Below are positions 44,566 through 55,626 of a stretch of 64,000 nt of DNA, in pieces. The notes under the pieces are model-generated. The model was not told where the DNA came from and did not search any database. It saw only the letters and a list, made by a program, of their open reading frames with translations. Source of the DNA: Rana temporaria (Eukaryota; Chordata; Amphibia; Anura; Ranidae); NCBI RefSeq assembly GCF_905171775.1, contig NC_053497.1, positions 36,734,781-36,798,780 of the forward strand, in the 5' to 3' direction. The position numbers and the translations under genes are program-made. The first letter of the stretch is position 1. Every line of letters starts with the position of its first letter.

Positions 44566-45635
44566 AAAAGCAAGGTTCATAAAAGACATGGATGAGCGAG
44601 TTTGGGGTGGAGAAACTTGAGAAACTTGAGCTCAACCCGATAGAATACCTTTGGGATGAATTAGAGCGGAGACTGTGAGCCAGGCCTTCTAGTCTACATC
44701 AATGCCTGACCTCACAAATGCGCTTCTGGGAGAATGGTCAAACATTCCCATAGACACCCTCCTAACCCTTGTGAGAGCCTTCCCAGAAGGGTTAAAGCTG
44801 TTATAGCTGCAAAGAGTGGGCCAACTCAATATTGAACCCTACAAACCAAGACCGAGATGCCATTAAAGTTCATGTGCATGTAAAGGCAGGCGTCCAAATA
44901 CTTTTGGTAATATAGGCCCGGATTCACGTAGAGCGGCGCATATTTCGGCCGGCGTAGCGCATCTCATATGCGCTACGCCGACGTAACTCAGAGAGGCAAG
45001 AGCAGTATTCACAAAGCACTCGCTCCCTACATTGCGCCGGCGTAACGTAAATCCGTCGGCGTAAGCCCGCCAAAGTCAAGGTAGGTGGAAGGTGGGCGTG
45101 CTACATGTAAATGAACCGTGACCCCATGCAAATGAATGGCCGAACGAAAGGCGCATGCTCAGAATCACGTCGAACATACTCCCTAAGATACGACGGCCTA
45201 TGACGTGAACGTAACCTACGCCCAGCCCCATTCACGTACTACTACGTAAACAACGTAAAATACGACGGCTGTTCCGTCGTCCATACCTTTGCATGGGATG
45301 CGCCTCCTATAGGTGGAATAACTTTACGCCGGACGTACGCCTTACGTAAACGGCGTATACTCATGCGACGGGCGCATGTACGTTCGTGAATTGGTGTATC
45401 TCGGTCATTTGCATATTCGACACGTAAATCGATTGAAGCGCCCCTTGCGGCTAGCTTAAATATGCGCCCAGGCTCCGACGGCGTAGGAAACTTACGTTGG
45501 TCGGATGAAGCCACATTTCAGGCGTATCTTGCATTAAGAATCAGGCGCATAGATACGACGGCGCATCTGTGCACTTACGCGGCGTATATAGAGATACGTC
45601 GGCGTAAGTGTTTCAAGAATCCGGGCCATAGTGTA
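44566..45635 (+). pseudogene. Tc1-like transposase C-terminal remnant with nested MITE
   Basis: 'CATGGATGAGCGAGTTTGG' followed by a frame reading LNPIEYLWDELERRL, with the E of the catalytic triad, then a stop after RRL and several more stops in the tail that would read to VIAAKEW. The end 'AAATACTTTTGGTAATATA' resumes as ATAGTGTA at 45628, after the nested family C MITE. Catalytic D residues and DNA-binding domains are absent. It differs from the Tc1 copy at 30037 (NPIEYLWDELE rather than NPIENLW), so it belongs to another Tc1 lineage. Dead element. Confidence 0.8.
44915..45627. mobile_element. GGGCCAGATTC-type MITE, family C, nested in Tc1
   Basis: Starts GGCCCGGATTCACGTAGAG and ends CAAGAATCCGGGCC, with ATA on both sides (44912-44914 and 45628-45630). 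Removing it and one ATA restores a normal Tc1 end (GGTAATATAGTGTA), which confirms the 3-bp target duplication. 713 bp. Confidence 0.85.
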
Positions 45636-46382
45636 TCACTAACCTTAAAAGGAATAGTTAGTAATATCCAGACCCCATGAAGCTAGAACAAAGGTCTATG
45701 GCTTCCTCAACTTACGTGCATACCATGTCCATCCTCCTACCTACATGTTATTGCCTGCAAATGCAAGGAGATGACAAACATGGTAGGTTAGCCTACATGG
45801 TAGATAACATAAACCATGTGTGAGGCATATTTGAAATCAATTTTTGCTTGTTTTTTTCAGGATAACAGATCTTCTCATAAAAAAGCATGATATGTAATGT
45901 AAGACAGTTTACCCTGCAAAAATCTTCCCAAATGGAGCTCCATACATTGATTATCTGGTTCTTGGAGTATCCAAAATAAAACTGAATTTATTTGTCCAGC
46001 AAATGGCCTCATTTACGAAAAATCGCACAAAATGTAGTTAATGATCTTCTTACAGGACAATCCAGCAGCATGTAGACAGTTTGGTCGTTTTGTTCAAGGT
46101 CAAAAAACTGAGCAACTACCAATATCTCAAAAGGCCAGAGTGAGACACTTAACAATGCAGCCATACCAAAGACAAATGTTTACGATCCAACACCAAAGGC
46201 ACTACAGACACAGCATTGCACAACACAGGCCATCAAGGGGGCAGGGGGTCAGAAATTAGGGGCCAAACATACCTCTAGAACCAAAATGTACATTTAAACA
46301 TTTGCAGAATTCAAGGATATTTTGTGCTATACGTATGGCCGTATGGGAAAGGTTTGACAATTTATCACTGCTGCTGTTGTAT
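45636..46382. other. Unassigned sequence
   Basis: A short inverted 'CTACATGTTATTG...ACATGGTAG' motif lies near 45740-45800; otherwise nothing recognised. Confidence 0.35.
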
Positions 46383-46386
46383 TAAC

Positions 46387-47252
46387 CTCCTTGGCGGTAT
46401 GATTCTTTCAGAAAAAAGATGCTGAAAGCGGTACCATTATTTGCAAGGAAATTTGGCGTTTTATACTGTAGGCCTGTAATTCTTAGTAATAACTCACTTA
46501 AATCTGACCAAACAAGAGTCTAGTAGGCATCCCGGGTATGACATTTTTTTAAAAACAAAATTATAAATTATAATATAATGAATAATTATAAATAATTATA
46601 ACAAATAATAATATAATTCTAATAAAAATTATTCAATAATGTAATCAACTCAAAATCACTGAAATTTGCTCAGTTGCAGAATTGTCGCTGTCATTACTTT
46701 TATTTTTTTTATGACGAATTTCCCCACAAATCGCTATCGCACAATTCTGCAAGTGATTATAATTTATTATCGCTGTTTTCTATCTGATCTAAAACCATTT
46801 TTGACATAAAGGGACACTTTTGGTTGCTATGGACAATCTACTGTTTGCAGGCAGAAAGAAAAGTTTTTATTATATAAAAGTACATGTAGGACACTGGACT
46901 AACCACTAGGGACAAGGGGGGGGGGGTGTATTTTTACATACAGTACTGTAATCTATAAGATTACAGTATACTGTATGTAATGTGTTTGTTTACGTTTTTG
47001 AATTTGGCGCCGTTCTCCGCTCCCGTGCGTCGTAACGTCGCAGGGAACGGAGATCGGCGGCACAGGAGGACGCTGTGTGAATCGAGCGAGGTCCCGCTCG
47101 CTCACACAGCGCGGTGGCATCGCTGGGTCCAGGGACAAGGTAAGTTACTTTGTCCGCTGTTGCAGCGAGGCGAGCCTGAGTCTGACTCGGGGTTACCGCT
47201 TTTGGTATGAAAATCTCACCCCGAGTCAGACTCGGGAATACCGCCAGGGGGG
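46387..47252. mobile_element. TTAA-type element, family H, complete
   Basis: TTAA (46383-46386) then CCTCCTTGGCGGTAT. The right end is ATACCGCCAGGGGGG then TTAA (47253-47256). Internal pairs include 'CGGCGGTAT' ends and 'GAGTCTGACTCGGGG...CCCCGAGTCAGACTC'. 866 bp, non-coding. TTAA target with long imperfect ends fits Kolobok or piggyBac-like MITEs. Confidence 0.8.
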
Positions 47253-47402
47253 TTAAAAAACGTTGCGACTATAAAGTCACTGTATAACCAGATCTTCAAA
47301 GATGTGTATTCAATAGACAATTGGTTATCAACTGACCTATCCTCCAAGGATAAAGATATAAAAGCTGCTATCAATTGGACAATATGGTATAAATTGTATT
47401 CT

Positions 47403-48139
47403 GAAGACTAAATCCGAATGTGTTTGGCCATTATAAGACTACTTTAAATCGGTAGCCTGTAATCCAAAAGATTGACTTGGTTTCCACAATATGAATGTGT
47501 TTTTGAACATCTGTCGTTCCAGATCTGGCTTTACATCATACGATAAGAAAGCCCTCAACACAATCTTTCTTTGATAGTCATGAATAAATGTTTGATAAAG
47601 AAATGGCTGTTCCATTTACCCGATCACTCCTGTATCAGAAGCAGATACCTTCATTCCAACGGATCAGATGGATCCGAAGACTAAATCTGAATGTGTTTGG
47701 CCATTTTAAAACTGCTTTAGGCCCCTTTCACCACGAGTGCGACTTCAAAGTCACGCGATTTTGCTGCAATTCCCATCCGCGATTTCAGGGTATGCCTGTG
47801 TAAGTGGCATCAAAGTCAGACCAAAGTAGTGCAGGGACTACTTTGAAGTCAGCACGACTTAAAGTCGTGCCAATATGAATGGTAGTCATTGAAAATCCTG
47901 GAATCATGCGATTTTGCAGTCCAAAATTGTGGGACAAGTGGTATGAGTGTGAAAGGGGGCTTAATCAGTGGTCTGTAATTGAAAAGACTGACTTGGTATC
48001 CAAACTATAAATCTGTTATTTTTGCCATCTGTAGTTCCAGGTCTGGCCATACACCATACAATAGGGAAACCCTCAACACAATCATGCAACAATGCCCCCA
48101 TATTAGAAGCAGATACCTTCATCCCAACAGATTCAAAGG
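47403..48139. repeat. Imperfect tandem duplication of a ~273-bp segment
   Basis: Block 1 (47403-47675) and block 2 (47676-48139) share, in order, 'GACTAAATC(C/T)GAATGTGTTTGG', 'CCATCTGT-G-TTCCAG-TCTGG', 'CCCTCAACACAATC' and 'AGAAGCAGATACCTTCAT'. Block 2 is longer only because a 241-bp MITE sits inside. Divergence suggests an old duplication. Confidence 0.75.
47720..47960. mobile_element. GGCCCCTTTCAC-ended MITE
   Basis: Starts GGCCCCTTTCACCACGAG and ends GTGTGAAAGGGGGC, with TTA on both sides (47717-47719 and 47961-47963). The uninterrupted block 1 of the tandem duplication shows the single TTA (CTACTTTAAATCGG), which confirms the target. 241 bp. Confidence 0.85.
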
Positions 48140-48393
48140 GTTGGGAATATTTTTGCACCAGTGCCAAGACAGCAAATATAAACCACCTTCACCTCCAAGT
48201 AGCAGGGTATGACAGGTAATATGGTGAATTTGAAATTCACGTTAAAGTGAATGTAAAGCCATATGCCAAAATGGATAGAGTGTGGAAGTGTTAGAACCTT
48301 TTTTAGGTTTGTAGTGCTCTCTGTGAGATTCACTTTATTAGTCCATAGATTAGTGACCACTATCTAGATATAGAAAGTAATGGGAAATCCATA
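48140..48393. other. Unassigned spacer before the solo LTR
   Basis: 'GTTAAAGTGAATGTAAAGCC' at 48240-48259 resembles a frog repeat start (TTAAAGTGNATGTAAA). The LTR has inserted about 135 bp downstream, and similar sequence resumes after 49486. Confidence 0.35.
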
Positions 48394-49481
48394 TGTAGCA
48401 CCCCCTTACTTTCAGTAAAGGCGCTACGCTAAAGTGGGGAATGAGAGAGATAATTTGCTTTCCCTTTCCGGATTATGTTAAAATTGGCTGTCACCAAATC
48501 TGGATTGTTCTGTGGGTCAGATTGTGTTCCAGGGATGTGGTACCATCCCTGGGCGGCAGGTGGCGCCAGAGAGGTCCAGGCGGAGCCGCTTTTCCTCAGC
48601 AGCCAATTAGAGGAGTTTTCCCTCGTGGGGCATGCTGGGGAGGAGTATTTCTGTGGCGGAAGCCGTCGTTCTTGGTTCTTCGCGGGTTCCTGGTTCCAGG
48701 TGCGGCACCCACCTTTAGGGTGTGCGCACATCACGGGCCCCACCACTATGGCCTATCTGGCCTGTGGTCGCGCGCAACGCAGGGTTCCAGACTCTGGGCC
48801 CTCCTGGCCTGGAGCAACTGATGCCACAAATGGGCCCCAGTGACTGACTGGGTCCCCCTTCTACTGAGGAGATCCCAGGCTGTATGCCATTCGGTGGGGG
48901 ATAGGCTTGAGGAGAACCCGGAGGCAGGTTGTCCAAAAGGGCTTGAACAAACCATAGGGGATCTTGTGACCGGGACATTGACAGGTACACTTCCACTGTC
49001 AACCGGTGACCCTAGCGCAAATTTACTGGGAGGATAAGCTCAACTATTTAGCTCATCCAAGTTCTAGGCCTGTGGCAGAGGCTCCATCAGAGCCAGGTCT
49101 GTGGCAGAGGCCAGCTCCTCCCAGCATCCTTAAAGTGACACTTCGGCTGCCAGGCCTGTGGCAGGGGTCTGTCTGGGGGCACTTCACCCACTCTGGCTAG
49201 AGTGGCGACGAACTGTACTACTATTACTGAAAGCAGGACTGCTTTATTCTTCATCCAAGCCTGATACTGCAAAGTTCTCTACTTCATCAACCTTTCCTGT
49301 CCTACCTCATGTTGATGTTGGTCGTGTTGGGCCGAGAAATAAAGCATTCATAAAACCTTATACGCTGATTGGACATTCGTTTACTGCTCTACTCACTACT
49401 ATCACCCCTAGACAACGATTAGAGGTAACTTAATACGCCGATCCCAAATCAACCAGCGGCTCCTGAGGGGGTAGCGCTACA
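48394..49481 (+). mobile_element. Solo LTR, plus strand
   Basis: A 1,088-bp unit with TGTAGC...GCTACA ends and a perfect 4-bp duplication CATA (48390-48393 and 49482-49485). It is homologous to 33779-34812 in inverse orientation; for example 'AGGCCTGTGGCAGAGG' and 'GAGTGGCGACGA' match. AATAAA at 49338-49343 lies about 140 bp before the end, where an R/U5 boundary is expected. No gag or pol sequence is next to it, so it is a recombined solo LTR. Retrotransposon or endogenous retrovirus class unresolved. Confidence 0.78.
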
Positions 49482-49485
49482 CATA

Positions 49486-50639
49486 ATTTTTGAATTGTCA
49501 AAATAACAGGAGGTGAGGGGAAATTTTCCAGTAGGAACGTCTTCCCAATGGGATACAGAAAGGCAACAAGGGGGGTCTAAACCACTCCCTACTGTATCCA
49601 AAACAAAAAGAAAACGTTTTGGCTTTGCAAGTTGGAGATAGATATACCAAGATAACTGTTGGATGTGACTCAGAGATATAAATGTTATATGTTTAAGGGC
49701 CTGTCCACACAGGTCTTAAAATCTGTATGCTGGCATCAAATGGCTCAGTACACCCATGCTTCATTTGGATTATTCACTGTGTACCACCAGAACCAACAAG
49801 GCCTACCGTGTTCAGGGTCTGAGGTTACAAGCCCACTGAGTAATAATATTCTTCCAAAGTGTTGGACTATGCATTTGAGACTTTTTTGCATCATTACATA
49901 GAAGAGAAACATGAAGGGACTTTCAAGGTACTTCTCTTTTAATTATGCTCCCCACGCCAGAACATCCGGGCTATTTTGTCACAAAGCGCTTTGGCACCAC
50001 CGACCAGTGGTATATGCACGCTTCCCAAATAAATAGTAATAAATAAAAATAATAAGATGTCATAAAGTATATACTATGCAATTATTTTTTGTTTATTTTA
50101 TTTTTTTCAGTCTGTTTCATTAGGAAACCCCCTTGGTGAGTTCAGAAGGATATTTGACTTGATCATATTTATTTTAAGCTTCAGTTTTGCTTGATGTCGC
50201 TGGAAGTCTCTGAAAGGTTGTTATATCTAAAGATCAACACATGCTCACTTTTCTCTTCCGGGTGTTTATTTCCATTGGACCATTTGGGATGACTCACATA
50301 GTATCCAATATATAGGTTGAGACAAATTGTACATAATTGACTAAACAGTAGATCATTATGTGTGAGTGTACTCTATCTGAATATGTATAAACCTTATCAC
50401 ATAGCAATAATTGTTGAATATATTTTGCTTGACCTTTGGGGGGGTGTTCTCCTGTTGTACCTGGCAGCACCTCTTCTCTTTTCCTTCCATTGTATATTCA
50501 CATGATTGTATAAAATGGATTTTATCATGCTTGTAGGTACACAAGATAAAATAATACATTTGTACTTTTGTTTTATTTTGTATACTGTTGATATTATTGA
50601 TTTATTTTGTGACATATTTTAGATTGTTTACCCACCGTT
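49486..50639. other. Unassigned sequence
   Basis: The first 150 bp continue the repeat interrupted by the LTR. The last 150 bp are AT-rich. No gene or element ends recognised. Confidence 0.35.
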
Positions 50640-50642
50640 AAC

Positions 50643-50685
50643 TCCTGAAGAAGTTGGAAATATTCAACAAAATGCATTGAGTCGG
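50643..50685 (+). ncRNA. Degenerate hammerhead-like motif
   Basis: CCTGAAGAAGTTGGAAATA continues to TTCAACAAAATGCATTG. The order CTGA-GA, a short GTTG/CAAC stem, then AAAAT-GC copies the hammerhead core order (CTGATGA, stem II, GAAA) with substitutions. In frog repeats such motifs lie near the start of Penelope-like terminal repeats. Function is unlikely. Confidence 0.2.
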
Positions 50686-50699
50686 TTGCTCATCTTTCT

Positions 50700-50986
50700 C
50701 CAATAATGTTGTGATTATACTATAAATAATGTACTTTCAGAAGATGGTGTCCTCATTATTTGGAATAATCAGACAGGCAAAACATGAGCAATGTGGTGAA
50801 GTTCTTAAGACGTTTTACTATATGCGAGACTTTTATGACTGTTCAGATAAAAATAACAATTTTTATTGCATTGTATTTACTTTATGGCTCTTCTCTATTA
50901 CCTTGAAAGTCCCCTTGGTGTTAGAATACCTTAAGTGAGTGGAGTTCAATGGCCGAAAACAATAAACTAAGCACAGTTCTCAGTTC
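50700..50986. other. Unassigned AT-rich sequence
   Basis: No gene or repeat ends. It may be the tail of the element started by the motif at 50643. Confidence 0.3.
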
Positions 50987-50990
50987 TTAA

Positions 50991-51487
50991 AGTGGAGGTT
51001 CACCCGGAAATGTTAATTTTTAACATTAGATTCATGCTCATTTTGTCAAGGGGAATCGGGTAGTTTTTTTAAAAACGAAGCAGTACTTAATGTTTTAGAG
51101 ATAGATCTTCTTCGCCGCTTCTGGGTATGGGCTGCGGGACTGGGCGTTCCTATTTGATTGACAGTCTTCCGACAGGCTTCCGACGGTCGCATCTATCGCA
51201 TCACGATTTTCCGACAGTAGCCGAACGTCGGTGTGCAGGCGCCATATAGAGCCGCACCGACGTTCGGCTTCTTTCGGCTACTCGCGACGCGATAGATGCG
51301 ACCCTGTCGGAAGCCTGTCAATCAAATAGGGACGCCCAGTCCCGAAGACCATACCCGGAAGCGGCGGAGAAGATCGCTCTCTAAAACGGTAAGTACTGCT
51401 TCGTTTTTAAAAAAACTACCCGATTCCCCTTGACAAAATGAGCATCAATCTAATGTTAAATTTTTTTTTTCCGGGTGAACTCCTGCT
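50991..51487. mobile_element. TTAA-type fold-back MITE, family D, complete
   Basis: TTAA at 50987-50990 and 51488-51491. Ends AGTGGAGGTTCACCCGG and CCGGGTGAACTCCTGCT. Same GCCGAACGTCGG hairpin core as the other D copies. 497 bp. Confidence 0.85.
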
Positions 51488-51525
51488 TTAAGAGGTTGAA
51501 TTGTCTGAACCGCTAGATGTGGGAG

Positions 51526-51665
51526 TCACAAGCCAAGATCGGTGCATAAGAAGAGTTTCGTAGTTGTGTATCACAAGCCAAGGTCAGTGCAGGAGAAGAG
51601 TTTTGTAGTTGTGTATCACAAGCCAAGGTCAGTGCAGGAGAAGGGTTTTGTAGTTGGGGGTCACA
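51526..51665. repeat. 45-bp minisatellite, three units
   Basis: Units run from 'TCACAAGCCAAGGTCAGTGC' to 'GAGTTTTGTAGTTG', three in a row with few changes. The repeated SVQEKSFVVVYHKPR-like frame is an artefact. Confidence 0.9.
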
Positions 51666-51949
51666 ATAGAGGCAGCGGGAAGGATAATGTGTGGAGCACA
51701 ATAATCTTGCAAACAGGAAGTGCAGAGACATTGCTTAAGTCAGGAAGTTCATGGGAGGAGCAAAGAGTTCAAGGTTCAGCAAAAGGCACAAGTCAAGGTT
51801 GTCCAATGGCTCAGACAGGGTGCTGTCCAGCATCTCGGGTAGCTCAGTGAGAAGAGTCATTGCCAGACACAGCAGAGGTCCCAGGTTCAAGTTCAGGCCT
51901 CGACACTTGGGATGTTGGTACCATTGTACACATGTATAATCCTAGGTCC
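51666..51949. other. Unassigned spacer
   Basis: Nothing recognised between the minisatellite and the LINE remnant. Confidence 0.35.
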
Positions 51950-52622
51950 ATATATGCTCTTTAAGGCCTTTTTGCAACGAGAGATTCTGCAACACATAGA
52001 AAAATCACTTTTTCAATTAATTAATCTGACCAAAAGTTTTTCTGGCTGGGTTACGTTTGAGGCCAAAGCGGGTTCTCTGCTTCCAATAGATCTTGTCATG
52101 TGAATCCCCTCTCAGGATCGTAGAGCGAATATTGTGCCCAACCATGTCACATTGTAAAACTTGCTCCCTCAGGTCTATACACATACCCGTAGCCCCTCTT
52201 TTCAATAAGCCATTGTTTTCAATGGGCCTTTCCCCTCTCTGTTTTTCACGGTGGATTAATAAGAGTTGGTGGAGAATTAATGAGCATAGGACACTCTCTA
52301 GATCACAGAGGAATCAGCCCTGTAGAGTATTTACCTTAAACCCTAGAGATGCCCACATCAGAAATGTTCCACCTCTACCAAATACTAAATTTTTTGAGTT
52401 CTCTTAAGCAGACCTCGAATGAGATTACCACAAGGACAATGTTTAAAAACAGGTGCAGGCGAGAAACTGGCTCGAGAGGGGGCATTTCGATACTTTAACA
52501 TTTACTTTCCGCAACTATGACTAAGCAGTAGGGCTGCACGATTCTGGGAAAAATGAGAATCGCGATTCTTTTGCATAAAATGAAGATCACGATTCTCTCA
52601 CGATTCTCAATTTTTTATTTAA

Positions 52623-53059
52623 AGTGGTAGTAAGCTCCGTTCTTGTTTTTTTTTTTTTTTTAAACCTACCTGAAAACCATAATGAGCTAGTATGCACCGC
52701 ATACTAGCTCATTATGAAATACTTACCTTGGAACGAGTCGTAGAGAACTTACCTGGTCCACGCCGAGGGAGATGTCATCTTGGCTTGGTGTGTCTTCCGG
52801 GTATCGCCGCTCCAGCGCTGTGAGTGGCTGGAGTATCGATGTTGTCACGCACGGGAGACTTCTTGCCGGCAAGATCTGGCGGCTGCCGGGCCTTTAGCCG
52901 AGGATCCCGCTGCGCATGCGCCGATGCAGTCAGTAGCGCATTGCGAGGGGAATATCTCCTAAACCGTTCAGGTTTAGGAGATATTTTTTATACCTACAGG
53001 TAAGCCTTATTATAGGCTTACCTGTAGGTAAAAGTGGTAATACAGAGTATACTACCACT
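52623..53059. mobile_element. TTAA-type MITE, family F, nested in hAT
   Basis: TTAA at 52619-52622 and 53060-53063. Ends AGTGGTAGTAAGC and ACTACCACT. Three hairpins: 'ATAATGAGCTAGTATGC...GCATACTAGCTCATTAT', 'TCTCCTAAACC...GGTTTAGGAGA' and 'CTACAGGTAAGCC...GGCTTACCTGTAG'. The same hairpins occur in 61488-62388. Confidence 0.85.
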
Positions 53060-53065
53060 TTAAAG

Positions 53066-53369
53066 TTATTTTCAACACAAAACGGAGCTTATATGCTTAA
53101 ATAAAGTATATGTAAATCTGACAGGCTGTTTCCATTTTACATTTTAAAAGCCGCAGCAAACCTGCTGACCTCACGCTTGCTAATGTGAAAGAACAACTCT
53201 GATTTTCACATTTAACTAAATGTGAAAATAAGAGGTATTCTGTCACATTAGCAAGCATGTGAGGTTTGCTGCTGCTTTTAAATTTTAACATGGAAACAGC
53301 CTGTCAGATTTTTATATACTTTATTTAAGCATATAAGCATATAAGCTCTGTTTTGTGTTGAAAAATAAC
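53066..53369. repeat. Imperfect palindrome, ~145-bp arms
   Basis: 'TTTTCAACACAAAACGGAGC' (53069-53088) is matched by 'GCTCTGTTTTGTGTTGAAAA' near 53346-53365. The arms meet around 'TTCACATTTAACTAAATGTGAA' at 53205-53226. The inverted arms differ by small indels. It is part of, or an insertion in, the hAT element. Confidence 0.8.
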
Positions 53370-53983
53370 TGTGAAAGTTATTACTGTTGGGTGTAACAAG
53401 ATGTCCGCTTGCCCCCCTTCTAACTAACATTACTGTACAGGAGTGTGGGGTGGAGCAAGATGGCGGCGACGAAACGTCACTTCCTGACGAGACAGCCGCC
53501 GCCGGGTGTACCAAGATGGCCGCGCTCCGGAGCTAGGCCGAAGCCGGGGACTTTCCTATGGCCGCACCCGAAAATCGCGGGTCATCCGGCCTGGAGATCG
53601 TCGGGGGGGGGGGGGGGTGAATCGAGATCGCGATTAATTTACGATTAATCGTGCAGCTCTACTAAGCAGCCTTATCAGTTGGCATGGGAAGCAGATCTGG
53701 AAATGGTGATAGATGAGGAAGGCTGGTCCAGATTGTGTACCATGGTGCACAGGGAGATCCTCAATACTACACTTAAAGAGGCAAATTACAAAGTTTTGTC
53801 TCTCTAGTACCATCAAGAATTGCCATGTTCTTCCTGGATGCTTCTCAGAATTTCAAAGGTTTTCGGTCTGGAATGCACCATGTACCACGTTTGGTGAACT
53901 TATCCGATTATGCTGATTATATGATGTCTGTCAATAATGTAAAATATGTTAAAACTGCATTCTTTAGTGAACTGAAGTACAAT

Positions 53984-54661
53984 GGGCCAGATTCACAGAG
54001 GAGATACGACGGCGTATCTCCTGATACACCGTCGTATCTCTTGTCGTATCTATGCGGCTGATTCATAGAATCAGTTCCGCATAGATAGCCCTAAGATCCG
54101 ACAGGTGTAATTGACTTACACCGTCGGATCTTAGGATGCAATACTTCGGCCGCCGCTGGGGGGAGTTTGCGTCGTATTCCAGCGTCGGGTATGCAAATTA
54201 GCAGTTACGGCGATCCACAAAGGTTTTTCCCGTCGTTATGTCGGCGCAAGTCTTTTTTTCCCGTCGCAAAGTTAGGTGTGCTTTAACATGGTATAATATT
54301 ACTCCACCATGTTAAAGTATGCCCGTCGTTCCCGCGTCGCTTTTGAATTTTTTTTTTCGGCGTAAGTACGTTACGCACGTCGCGATTCACAAACACGTCG
54401 GGCCGCCGTAAGTTCGCGCAAAGCACGTCGGGAAAATTGCGAAACGGAGCATGCGCAGAACGTCCGGCGCGGGAGCGCGCCTAATTTAAATGGTACCCGC
54501 CCCATTTGAATTGGGCGGGCTTGCGCCGGACGACTTTACGTTACACCGCCGCAAGTTTCCAGGTAAGTGCTTTGAGGATCAGGCACTTACACTGAAAACT
54601 TGCGGCGGTGTAACGTAAACGGGTTACGTTACACGGCCGCAAATTTTCGTGAATCTGGCCC
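53984..54661. mobile_element. GGGCCAGATTC-type MITE, family C, nested in the L1 remnant
   Basis: Starts GGGCCAGATTCACAGAGG and ends CGTGAATCTGGCCC, with AAT on both sides (53981-53983 and 54662-54664). It carries the CGGCGCGGGAGCGCGCCTAA block that links family C with the big palindrome arms. 678 bp. Confidence 0.82.
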
Positions 54662-54751
54662 AATATTCTTAGCCATGCCCAATTCTTCATTTTGTACATT
54701 CTGCTGGCTGCACAAATGTCTATTGCGAAGAGCATAGAAATCTCCAGTGGT

Positions 54752-55517
54752 TCTACGGTTAATTGGATAACTGTATAAATAACTTGCATAAATGCACGAA
54801 GTCTATCGCTATCAAAGAAACTGCCCTGAAACTATTTACAAGATGGTATTATACACCAATTAAACTTTATGCTATTTTCACTATGTCTTCCCCATCCTGC
54901 TTTAGAGATTGCAGTTCCTTGGGATCATTTTCTCACATCTTCTGGTATTGTGACAAGATTAAATATATTTGTAAACAATTGGAGAATTTTGCTTCCAAAA
55001 TCTCAAACAATATCATTATTTTAACATTACATAATTGCCTTCTCTTTTCTCCTATTGGTCTTTCCATACATAATATGAGATTGATACATACAATATGTGT
55101 TGTAGTCCATTGGCTAATTGCACATCACTGGAAATCACCAACGATTCCATTAGCACCACTCAAAGCGAGAATTAATAACATAGGTTTAATGGAAAAAATT
55201 TATCATACTCTGCAGAACACAAACCATATATACAAAAACAAATGGGATCCATGGTTCGAGCTCTCTACCCTGTTCTTTAACCCTACCTAATATTCCCTTG
55301 CACAGTCTAAAGAAAGGAAAATGTATTTGATCATAGTGTCAGCTATTAGTACGTCTGTTTTCAGTTCACTTGTTAACTAAAATACGTTACTGCTATCATT
55401 ATATGCTGTATTGATCTATGTATTCAAAATGACTTCTTAAATTTTTTATATGTACTTATAACATGTCGGTTTTGTACCACCATTTGTACCCAATAAAAAA
55501 AGTTTGTAAACAAAAAA
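54752..55517 (+). pseudogene. Younger 5'-truncated L1-like element (ORF2 C-terminus plus 3' tail)
   Basis: A frame to 55290 shows LKLFTRWYYTPIKLY, SFSHIFWYCDKIKYI, IAHHWKSP and WDPWFEL, the C-terminal domain order of L1-type ORF2 after reverse transcriptase. The apparent start codon is accidental. About 225 bp of 3' untranslated sequence ends CCCAATAAAAAAAGTTTG and an A-rich tail. It is bounded by an exact 16-bp duplication AGAAATCTCCAGTGGT (54736-54751 and 55518-55533). It landed inside an older copy of a related LINE. No endonuclease or polymerase domain remains, so it is dead on arrival. Confidence 0.85.
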
Positions 55518-55626
55518 AGAAATCTCCAGTGGTGAACATAGCCACGACTAAGAACAACATTTCTTGGGTTATGCTCCATAAAAAGTTAGTATTCGTCAAG
55601 ATAAACAAACTAGATTTGAGAATGTT

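Larger units (their letters stand above)
52529..53661. mobile_element. hAT-type element (TAGGGCTGCACGATT ends) with nested MITE
   Basis: Starts TAGGGCTGCACGATTC and ends AATCGTGCAGCTCTA, flanked by a perfect 8-bp duplication CTAAGCAG (52521-52528 and 53662-53669). 'GAATCGCGATTC' pairs recur at both ends. A TTAA MITE sits at 52623-53059 and an imperfect palindrome at 53066-53369. A 15-base G run lies near 53603. No transposase. Confidence 0.88.
51950..55626 (+). pseudogene. Old L1/Tx1-like LINE ORF2 remnant, interrupted three times
   Basis: Pieces at about 51950-52520, 53670-53983, 54662-54751 and 55534-55626 read as decayed ORF2 C-terminal sequence. They include a frame near 52470 reading FRYFNIYFPQL, then ADLEMVIDEEGWSRLC and LKEANYKVLS (53690-53800), then LLAAQMSIAKS (54707-54735) joining KSPVVNIATTKNNISWVML (55523-55580) after a frameshift. 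The order matches L1-type ORF2, in which a 'KWEKDLG...W' block precedes 'ILxRWYYTP' and 'HWKSP'. Many stops. The interruptions are a hAT element, a family C MITE and a younger L1. LINE class is by motif memory, so moderate. Confidence 0.6.

Noticed and set aside
53445..53648. CpG-rich, G-tract region as a promoter candidate
   Set aside because: It lies within a hAT element and is followed by no coding sequence; the G run is a simple repeat.
54763..55290. Intact small gene starting at the ATG at 54763
   Set aside because: The frame is the C-terminal piece of LINE ORF2 and begins 11 bp inside a 5'-truncated insertion, so the ATG is accidental.
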